Shown here in pieces: positions 1 through 5,041 of a DNA stretch of 5,041 bases. Where the stretch lies: assembly GCA_016210935.1 (NCBI GenBank), contig JACQTH010000665.1, forward strand, positions 1 to 5,041. The letters run 5' to 3'. A program made the translations under genes and the position numbers. This DNA is from Acidobacteriota bacterium (GTDB lineage Bacteria > Acidobacteriota > Vicinamibacteria > Vicinamibacterales > JACQTH01). The notes beneath the pieces were generated by a model that was not told where the DNA came from, did no database searches, and was given only the letters and a program-made list of their open reading frames with translations. The number at the start of each line of letters is the position of its first letter. Position 1 is the stretch's first letter.

Positions 1-1296
1 CTGCAGGCGTATCTCGAGGAGGGCATGACCGACGAAGCGGTGTTCAGTCTCTTCGTGCGGCGTCTGCCGAAAAGCCGCAACTATCTGCTGGCGTGCGGCC
101 TCGATGACGCGCTGGCGTATCTCGAGCACCTGCGGTTCGATCAGCCCGCGCTCGCGTACCTCGAATCGCTCGGCAAATTTTCGAGCCGGTTTCTGCAGCG
201 CTTGGACCAGCTTCGATTTACGGGTCACGTCTACGCCGTTCCGGAAGGCACCCCGATCTTTGCCAACGAGCCCATTCTGGAAATCGCCGCCCCGATGCCC
301 GAGGCGCAGCTCGTCGAGACGATCGTGATGAATCAGATACACCTCCAAACCGTGCTGGCCTCGAAAGCCGTTCGGGTGGTCGAAGCGGCGCAGGGGCGGA
401 CGGTTGTCGATTTCGGCTTTCGGCGGATGCATGGCACGGACGCTGCGATGAAAGCGGCGCGGGCGTTTCATATCGCCGGTGTGCACGCCACGTCGAACGT
501 CGCAGCCGGGCAGGCGTATGGCCTTCAAGTGTCCGGAACCGTGGCTCATAGCTACATCCAGGCCCACGACGATGAGTACGAGGCGTTTCGCGCGTTCGCG
601 CGGTTGTATCCCGAGACCGTGTTGCTGGTGGACACCTACGACACCATCGCTGGCGTTCAGAAGGTGATCGATCTCGCGAAGGAGCTGGGCCCGGACTTCC
701 GTGTGAGCGCCATCCGGCTGGATTCCGGTGATCTTGGCGACCTGTCCCTTCGAGCCCGTCGCATGCTCGACGCCGCGGGACTTCCGGCCGTGCACATTTT
801 TGCGAGCAGCACGCTCGACGAGTACCAGATCGCGGAGCTTCTTGCGGCCGGCGCACCGATTACCGGGTTCGGCGTCGGGTCGGAGATGGGCGTGTCGCCC
901 GATGCCCCCAATCTCGACATCGTCTACAAGCTGGTGGAATATGCCGGGCGCGGGCGGCTGAAGCTCTCGACCGGGAAGACCCTCCTGCCCGGGCGCAAGC
1001 AGGTCTTCCGCGTCGAAGAGAACGGCGTCGCGCAGTACGACATCCTCGCCCAGCATGGCGAAGGTGGTCTTGGACGACCGCTGCTCCGACAGGTGATGAA
1101 GGACGGGGTCCGGCTGCCTGCGGGTCGTACAGATTTGAACGACGCGCGAGCGCTCCGGGAAGCGGAGGTGAACCGGCTGCCGGCTGCCCTGCGTTCAATC
1201 CAGCCCGCGAGGCCGCCGTATCGAGTGGAAGTGAGCGCGGCGCTCAGACGAGCTGCGGACGTGCTTCGCAAACAGTACGAATCACAGCAGGGATGA
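1..1296 (+). CDS. pncB: Nicotinate phosphoribosyltransferase, 5'-truncated by the window edge
   Basis: Cytosolic enzyme of NAD salvage: nicotinate + PRPP + ATP gives nicotinate mononucleotide (Preiss-Handler pathway). The frame is open from base 1, and the eight codons before the ATG at 25 (LQAYLEEG) fit the conserved start of the family, so the true start lies upstream and the ATG at 25 is internal. About 431 residues are visible; a few tens at most are missing. Counting the ATG at 25 as residue 1, I see FGFRRMHGTDAAM (130-142), TSNVAAG (156-162), GTVAHS (171-176), DTYDT (203-207), RLDSGDL (231-237) and FGVGSEMG (282-289). His175 matches the histidine that is phosphorylated in characterised enzymes of this family; RLDSGDL and FGVGSEMG belong to the phosphoribosyl-binding barrel. 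The gene ends in TGA and runs tail to tail into pncA, overlapping it by 15 bp, with no room for a terminator between them. Identification is firm from motifs alone. Confidence 0.96.
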   Translation: MQAYLEEGMTDEAVFSLFVRRLPKSRNYLLACGLDDALAYLEHLRFDQPALAYLESLGKFSSRFLQRLDQLRFTGHVYAVPEGTPIFANEPILEIAAPMPEAQLVETIVMNQIHLQTVLASKAVRVVEAAQGRTVVDFGFRRMHGTDAAMKAARAFHIAGVHATSNVAAGQAYGLQVSGTVAHSYIQAHDDEYEAFRAFARLYPETVLLVDTYDTIAGVQKVIDLAKELGPDFRVSAIRLDSGDLGDLSLRARRMLDAAGLPAVHIFASSTLDEYQIAELLAAGAPITGFGVGSEMGVSPDAPNLDIVYKLVEYAGRGRLKLSTGKTLLPGRKQVFRVEENGVAQYDILAQHGEGGLGRPLLRQVMKDGVRLPAGRTDLNDARALREAEVNRLPAALRSIQPARPPYRVEVSAALRRAADVLRKQYESQQG

Positions 1297-1926
1297 GTGA
1301 GGCTTGGCCCCGGCGGGCACCCGCTCGCGCTCGACTGTGGTCGTCAAATCTGCACCGGCGTCTGCCATCTCGGCCAGCGCGCGATCCGTGTCGCCGCGCT
1401 GCGCGTTGATTCCGGCGATCGCATCCGTCAGGACGCTCACGTCCAGGCCGGCCTTTCGCGCGTCCAGCACCGTCTGCTTGACGCAGTATTCGCTGGTCAG
1501 CCCGGCGACATATAACCGATCGACGCCGCGATCGCGCAGATCGGCGAGAAGCGGCTTGCCCGCTGGAATGCACCCATCGAAGGCCGAGTACCCCGGGCGT
1601 GTCGGGTCCTGCCCTTTGCTAATCACGATAGCGTCCGGCGGAACCTCGAGCGCCGGGTGAAACTCCGCGCCCGGCGTGTCCTGCACGCAGTGCACCGGCC
1701 ACGGGCCTCCATACAGCTTGAAGTGGTTCGTCACCGCGGGATGCCAATCGCGCGAGACGTACACCAGGATCCCCAGCGCGCGCGCTTCCGCAAGATGCCG
1801 GTTGAGCGCCGGCAGGATCCGATCGCCGCCCTCAGCGGGCAGCGCTCCGCCCGGACAGAAGTCGCGCTGCACGTCGACGACGATCAAGGCTGGATTGTCC
1901 GCCTTTCGAGTTCTTGTGTTGCGCAT
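1282..1926 (-). CDS. pncA: Nicotinamidase (isochorismatase-like cysteine hydrolase)
   Basis: Hydrolyses nicotinamide to nicotinate and ammonia, supplying the substrate of the neighbouring PncB; cytosolic. The 214-residue product has a normal PncA length. The catalytic triad is visible: Asp18 in ALIVVDVQRDF, Lys104 in VISKGQDP, and Cys148 in GLTSEYCVKQT. The metal site is also complete: Asp60 and His62 in SRDWHP, His68 in TNHF, His79 in WPVHC. The frame is open back to an ATG at 2064, but those extra 46 residues look nothing like the family. The ATG at 1924-1926 is chosen because it sits 7 nt after GGAGA and places VDVQ at the usual distance from the N-terminus. Its 3' end overlaps that of pncB by 15 bp in the opposite orientation. 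The same fold includes isochorismatases and other amidases, but the complete metal-binding set and the pncB neighbour favour nicotinamidase strongly. Confidence 0.96.
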   Translation of the reverse strand: MRNTRTRKADNPALIVVDVQRDFCPGGALPAEGGDRILPALNRHLAEARALGILVYVSRDWHPAVTNHFKLYGGPWPVHCVQDTPGAEFHPALEVPPDAIVISKGQDPTRPGYSAFDGCIPAGKPLLADLRDRGVDRLYVAGLTSEYCVKQTVLDARKAGLDVSVLTDAIAGINAQRGDTDRALAEMADAGADLTTTVERERVPAGAKPHSSLL

Positions 1927-1933
1927 CGGACTG

Positions 1934-1938
1934 TCTCC
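1934..1938 (-). promoter_or_regulatory. Ribosome binding site deciding the pncA start
   Basis: On the minus strand this reads GGAGA, followed by 7 nt and then the ATG at 1926. It is a good Shine-Dalgarno match and supports the shorter 214-residue PncA over the 260-residue upstream extension. Confidence 0.7.
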
Positions 1939-1992
1939 GGAATGGGTACAGCCTAGCAAATGGCGGGCCAGCGAGCCTGACGAGGTTACCGC

Positions 1993-1998
1993 AGTATA
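1993..1998 (-). promoter_or_regulatory. Possible -10 element for pncA
   Basis: The minus strand reads TATACT, five of six matches to the housekeeping -10 consensus, about 66 nt before the pncA ATG. The hexamer 16 nt upstream (TTCCGC) is a poor -35. The element lies inside the palindrome AGTATACT, so the plus strand carries the same hexamer at 1995-2000. Suggestive only. Confidence 0.2.
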
Positions 1999-2123
1999 CT
2001 TGCCGGGCACAGCTGCGGAATCCTTGGTAGTGGGTCCGTTTGCGGTTGCGCCGCGCGAGGCCACGCCGGAAAACTCGCTGGACGGCCGTTCCCGGTCGCC
2101 TAACCGCGAGGGTCGCGCCTTCA

Positions 2124-2143
2124 GCGTTCGCCACGGCGAACGC
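2124..2143. repeat. Perfect 9-bp inverted repeat (hairpin 1)
   Basis: GCGTTCGCC at 2124-2132 is the exact reverse complement of GGCGAACGC at 2135-2143, with only AC between the arms. In RNA the innermost pair would open to give a small loop. No T-run follows on either strand, so it does not look like an intrinsic terminator. It abuts a second hairpin. It lies about 200 nt upstream of the receptor ATG and could be part of its leader, a protein-binding site, or an intergenic repeat unit. Confidence 0.65.
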
Positions 2144-2160
2144 CGCTCCGCGAGGAGCGG
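2143..2160. repeat. Perfect 7-bp inverted repeat with GCGA loop (hairpin 2)
   Basis: CCGCTCC at 2143-2149 pairs with GGAGCGG at 2154-2160 around the loop GCGA, which is a GNRA tetraloop if the plus strand is transcribed. The stem shares base 2143 with hairpin 1, so the two would compete for or stack at that base. AAAA follows on the plus strand, not a T-run. The GNRA loop hints at an RNA read in the direction of the receptor gene; that is inference. Confidence 0.6.
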
Positions 2161-2325
2161 AAAACCGGCTGATTGGAGGGGCGCTCAGCCTCGCGGATTC
2201 CGTCAGCCGCCAGCGCGTTTTCAGATTCTGGACGTTGAGTCGGCGTGGCTCGAGCGTCGCAGCCGCAAACAGACCCACTACCGAATCCTTGCGTTGTTCA
2301 GCTCGGACCTTTTGGGTCTTGAATC

Positions 2326-2335
2326 GAGGGAGGGA
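2326..2335 (+). promoter_or_regulatory. Strong ribosome binding site of the TonB-dependent receptor
   Basis: The purine tract GAGGGAGGGA contains GGAGG at 2329-2333, 8 nt before the ATG at 2342-2344. Together with the signal peptide that begins right at this ATG, it fixes the receptor start. A small hairpin (GACC 2306-2309 with GGTC 2315-2318) lies just upstream and leaves GGAGG unpaired. Confidence 0.8.
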
Positions 2336-2341
2336 CATCTC

Positions 2342-5041
2342 ATGTCGTTCAAAGCGCGATTATTGGTGGCGGTGCTGGGGATCGTAGCCGCGTGGGCTCC
2401 TCTGGCGCGGGCGCAGGTCCAGACCGGCAGCATCCTCGTCAGGACCGTCGATGAACAAGGAGCGGTGATTCCGGGCGCCACCGTGACGCTTAACAGCGCG
2501 GCCCTCCAGATGAACGGAGTGACCGATGCGGGCGGGGTTCACCGCTTTCCGTCGCTGCCGCCGGGCACGTACACGGTGAAGGTCGAGCTCCAGGGATTCC
2601 GGCCCCTGATTCGCGAGAACATCGTGGTGAGCGTCGGCCAGACGGCGCCGCTCGACGTCACGCTGCAGGTCGGCGGCGTCACCGAAAGCGTGACGGTCAG
2701 CGGCGAGTCACCCGTCGTCGACACGACGAGCGCGGTCGTGGGCGTGAACCTGGACAAGAAGCTGCTCGAAACGACGCCGGGCGGCCGCGACATCTGGTCC
2801 ATCCTCGAATACAAGGTGCCCGGCCTCGTCATGGCCAGTCCCGATGTCGGCGGCAATCAGGGCGGTCTGCAGCGCGGCATCACCGCGCGGGGGACGCCGA
2901 ACGGTCAGAACACGCAGATGCTGAACGGCGTGAACGTGGGCGATCCGGCGGCGATCGGGTTCGCCGGCTACTACTACGATCCGAGCTCGTTCGAGGACAT
3001 CCAGGTCTCGACCGGAGCGCGGGACATCACCGTGCCCACCGGCGGCGTCTTCATCAACATGGTGACCAAGAGCGGGACGAATCGTCTGGGCGGGATGGTG
3101 CTCGCAACCTACCAGGCCGAGGCCACGCAGTCGGACAACATCGATGCGACGTTGAGGAGCGCCGGGCTGCGCCCGAATGCGAATGCCGTCGACTACATCT
3201 CCAACTTCAATGTCAACCTGGGCGGTCCGATTCGGCAGAACAAGCTGTTCTACTTCGCCGCGTTGAACGACCAGCGCACGCACGTCAACGTCGTGGGGTT
3301 CCCGGCGGCGGTGTGGACGGGTGCGCAAGAGCCGGAGTACACCGACATCACCTCCATCTTCGCCCGCCCGACGTTCCAGTTGAACAACTCGCACCGGTTC
3401 GACGTCACGGCCAGCCGGCAGCTCTACGACAAGCCCAACCGCGGCGCGAGCGCGTCGAACACACCCGAGTCAACGTGGCACGAGCGCGACATCCTCGCGG
3501 TCTATCAGGGTCTCTGGAATTGGGTTATCAACAACCAGTTGTTCGTCGACAGCCGCATGAGCTTCAACAGCATCGATTTTCCGCTGCAGCTCAAGACGAC
3601 GAAGCAAACGCTGCTCGATCTGTCCACCAACATCCGGACCCGGGCGAACTCCGCGGAGCAGCGGATGATCCGCGAGCGGCTGCAGATCAGCTCGAACGTG
3701 CAGTACTACATCCCACAGTGGCTCGGCGGTCGCCACGAGATTCGCGGCGGGATTGACAACGCCTACACGCCGGATTCGGTCGAACTCCTTCGCAACGACA
3801 ACCTGGAAGTCCGGTATCGCTCGCTCCCGCAGGGGTCGAATCCCGCCGGGCCTGCCCAGGTGCTCCTGTTCAACACGCCGCTCTTCCAGAAGCGGGCGGT
3901 CCAGACGACGGCCCTCTACGCGCAAGACTCGTACTCCATCGGCCGGCTCACCGTGGTCGGCGGCGTGCGGTGGGAGCGCGTCGAAGGATGGCTGCCTGCG
4001 CAGAGCAGCCCTCCAAGCCCGTGGTTCCCGGATGGAACGGTCCTGACGCCAACGTTCACCGTCCGGCGTTCCTTCGACGAGATCCGGAACATTCCGCTCT
4101 GGAAGAATGGCGGTCCCCGCTTCAACGCGATCTACGACCTGACCGGCGAAGGAAAGACGGCGCTGCGATTCTCGCTGGCGCGTTACTACGACCAGATCGG
4201 CACCGGCACGCCCGGTGGGCTCAACACGAATGGTCTGATTACTCAGACGTATACGTGGAACGACTTGAACGGCGATCTGGTATTTCAACCTGGAGAACAG
4301 GGCAGGCTGACGGGTACGAACGTGCCGCCGACGCTGCAGACCCTGTTCGATCGACGAGATCCGAATCTCCGTCGCCCGTACCGGAATGAATTGACCCTCG
4401 GCGTGGATCACGAGCTGATTCCGAACCTCGAGGTCAGCGCCACGTTCTTCAGGAATCGCGAACACGACCCGCTGACGAATGTGGATCTCGGCCGGCCATT
4501 CGATCAGTACCATCAAGTCCAGCGGACCGATCCGGGACTCGATGGCGTCACGGGAACGTCGGACGACCGGACGATAACCGTGTACAACCTGAACTCGACG
4601 GCGCTCGTCTCGCAGCTGCAGCAGCGCAACGACGACCGTGTGGCGCAGCGGTACAAGGGCGTCGAATTCACCGCCACGAAGCGATACAGCAACGGGTGGA
4701 CGCTGCTGGGCGGGTACACGTGGTCGCGCACCGAAGTCGACATGACGAGTGTCGAGAATCCGAACGATGCCTTCGTGAATGCCTCGGGGCGCGCGGGCAT
4801 CGACCGAACGCACAACATAAAGATCACTGGCTCGTACTTGCTGCCGTGGGAGGTGCTGTTCGGCGCAAACTTCCGGCTGTTGTCCGGCGCGCCCGTGACT
4901 CGCACCGTGCCGATCACGGGGCTGAACCAGCAGCCGACCGGCAACGTCACCGTGAACGCCGAGCCGCGCGGCAGTGTGCTGCTGCCGTGGCTGCCGACCC
5001 TCGATGTGCGTCTCGGCAAGATCGTCCGGTTCGCCAGGCAA
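2342..5041 (+). CDS. TonB-dependent outer-membrane receptor with N-terminal carboxypeptidase-regulatory-like domain, 3'-truncated
   Basis: Outer-membrane beta-barrel expected to import a ligand using energy from TonB-ExbBD. The frame runs 900 codons with no stop to the right edge; relatives are often around 1000 residues, so perhaps 100 are missing. Residues 1-24 form a signal peptide (positive FKAR, hydrophobic LLVAVLGIVAAW, cleavage after ARA). Residues 28-105 look like a CarboxypepD_reg domain (GAVIPGATVTL; PPGTYTVKV near 73-81). A VTESVTVSG linker (113-121) leads to the plug, about 141-247, with TPGGRDIWSIL, RGITARG, MLNGVNVGD, FEDIQVSTG and MVTKSGTN. The barrel follows, with alternating aromatic strands such as LGGPIRQNKLFYFAALN (293-309). 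An EF-hand-like loop lies at 641-652. I saw no cysteine in the translated part, as is common for outer-membrane proteins. The ligand cannot be told from sequence; the architecture resembles the large Oar-like receptors abundant in Acidobacteriota rather than classical siderophore receptors. It is transcribed away from pncA and is probably a separate unit. Confidence 0.93.
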   Translation, partial: MSFKARLLVAVLGIVAAWAPLARAQVQTGSILVRTVDEQGAVIPGATVTLNSAALQMNGVTDAGGVHRFPSLPPGTYTVKVELQGFRPLIRENIVVSVGQTAPLDVTLQVGGVTESVTVSGESPVVDTTSAVVGVNLDKKLLETTPGGRDIWSILEYKVPGLVMASPDVGGNQGGLQRGITARGTPNGQNTQMLNGVNVGDPAAIGFAGYYYDPSSFEDIQVSTGARDITVPTGGVFINMVTKSGTNRLGGMVLATYQAEATQSDNIDATLRSAGLRPNANAVDYISNFNVNLGGPIRQNKLFYFAALNDQRTHVNVVGFPAAVWTGAQEPEYTDITSIFARPTFQLNNSHRFDVTASRQLYDKPNRGASASNTPESTWHERDILAVYQGLWNWVINNQLFVDSRMSFNSIDFPLQLKTTKQTLLDLSTNIRTRANSAEQRMIRERLQISSNVQYYIPQWLGGRHEIRGGIDNAYTPDSVELLRNDNLEVRYRSLPQGSNPAGPAQVLLFNTPLFQKRAVQTTALYAQDSYSIGRLTVVGGVRWERVEGWLPAQSSPPSPWFPDGTVLTPTFTVRRSFDEIRNIPLWKNGGPRFNAIYDLTGEGKTALRFSLARYYDQIGTGTPGGLNTNGLITQTYTWNDLNGDLVFQPGEQGRLTGTNVPPTLQTLFDRRDPNLRRPYRNELTLGVDHELIPNLEVSATFFRNREHDPLTNVDLGRPFDQYHQVQRTDPGLDGVTGTSDDRTITVYNLNSTALVSQLQQRNDDRVAQRYKGVEFTATKRYSNGWTLLGGYTWSRTEVDMTSVENPNDAFVNASGRAGIDRTHNIKITGSYLLPWEVLFGANFRLLSGAPVTRTVPITGLNQQPTGNVTVNAEPRGSVLLPWLPTLDVRLGKIVRFARQ

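Larger units (their letters stand above)
1927..2341. other. 415-bp divergent intergenic spacer with structured DNA
   Basis: This stretch separates the pncA start (minus) from the receptor start (plus) and must hold the promoters of both. I see no convincing protein in it: the frames crossing it have no family-like sequence, and they run into pncA or the receptor. It contains ribosome binding sites at both ends, the 8-bp palindrome AGTATACT at 1993-2000, two abutting perfect inverted repeats at 2124-2160, and three copies of the 8-mer CCGCGAGG (2104-2111, 2148-2155, and inverted at 2189-2196). No tRNA, and no riboswitch class that I can recognise with confidence. Confidence 0.7.

Noticed and set aside
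7..126. Direct repeat GCGTATCTCGAG at 7-18 and 115-126
   Set aside because: Both copies are in frame and encode AYLE in PncB; the match comes from equal codon choice for a short recurring peptide and not from a DNA element.
218..856. 212-codon minus-strand frame inside pncB
   Set aside because: Arg/Pro/Ser-rich shadow of a clearly conserved gene.
2017..2040. ECF-sigma-like promoter: GGAA (2017-2020), 16 nt, CGTT (2037-2040) towards the receptor
   Set aside because: The two four-base boxes are too short and too common in GC-rich DNA to support a call without a mapped transcription start.
1927..2064. N-terminal extension of PncA to the ATG at 2064
   Set aside because: The 46 extra residues do not resemble the family, and the ATG at 1926 has a well-placed GGAGA.
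2124..2160. Intrinsic terminator
   Set aside because: Strong stems, but no T-run follows on either strand, and no gene ends here.
1927..2341. NAD-sensing riboswitch (nadA motif, known from Acidobacteriota) upstream of pncA
   Set aside because: The context makes it tempting, but I could not match the sequence to a remembered consensus, and the GNRA hairpin suits the opposite strand. A covariance-model search on both strands would settle it.
2040..2387. 115-codon plus-strand frame in the spacer
   Set aside because: It overlaps the receptor start out of frame, its composition is Arg-rich and domain-free, and it would have to read through the hairpins. The minus-strand frame at 1832-2338 is rejected for the same reasons; it also overlaps pncA.
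2708..3394. 228-codon minus-strand frame
   Set aside because: Antisense shadow of the receptor plug and early barrel; His/Arg/Val-rich with no ribosome binding site or family motif that I can see.
3470..5041. 523-codon open frame on the minus strand, running off the right edge
   Set aside because: It is the antisense of the receptor gene. The plus-strand frame gives a signal peptide, plug motifs and barrel strands; the minus-strand product is low-complexity, rich in Arg, Val and Ala, with no recognisable domain. GC-biased codons in the sense gene avoid stops on the opposite strand.
2342..5041. SusC/RagA-type polysaccharide receptor
   Set aside because: It has the N-terminal carboxypeptidase-like domain, but the plug motifs differ from those I know for SusC, and no SusD gene is visible in the window.

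Overview
The window suggests a GC-rich, Gram-negative (diderm) soil-type bacterium. The best guess is an Acidobacteriota lineage such as Vicinamibacteria. This rests on the style of the long TonB-dependent receptor (N-terminal carboxypeptidase-regulatory-like domain, then plug, then barrel) and on the strong G/C preference at third codon positions. The assignment is an inference from protein style; there is no marker gene here.

Layout: (1) Positions 1-1296, plus strand: nicotinate phosphoribosyltransferase (pncB), with its first codons cut off by the left edge. (2) Positions 1282-1926, minus strand: nicotinamidase (pncA), convergent with pncB; the two 3' ends overlap by 15 bp. (3) Positions 1927-2341: a 415-bp spacer between divergent genes. 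It holds a GGAGA ribosome binding site for pncA, a possible -10 palindrome, two abutting perfect hairpins, and a strong purine-rich ribosome binding site for the next gene. (4) Positions 2342-5041, plus strand: a TonB-dependent outer-membrane receptor, open at the right edge after 900 codons, with a clear signal peptide.

How the genes work together: PncA deamidates nicotinamide to nicotinate, and PncB joins nicotinate to PRPP to make nicotinate mononucleotide. The pair therefore forms the two-step entry into the Preiss-Handler NAD salvage route, encoded tail to tail rather than as an operon. The receptor is transcribed away from them and is probably an independent unit for TonB-driven uptake of an unknown ligand.

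I found no mobile element, CRISPR array, tRNA or rRNA, and no evident novel multi-gene system. The points most worth a second look are the structured spacer upstream of the receptor, the overlapping convergent pncB/pncA ends, and an EF-hand-like calcium loop inside the receptor barrel. Coding on the right half is easy to misread: a 523-codon antisense frame there is a shadow of the receptor gene.
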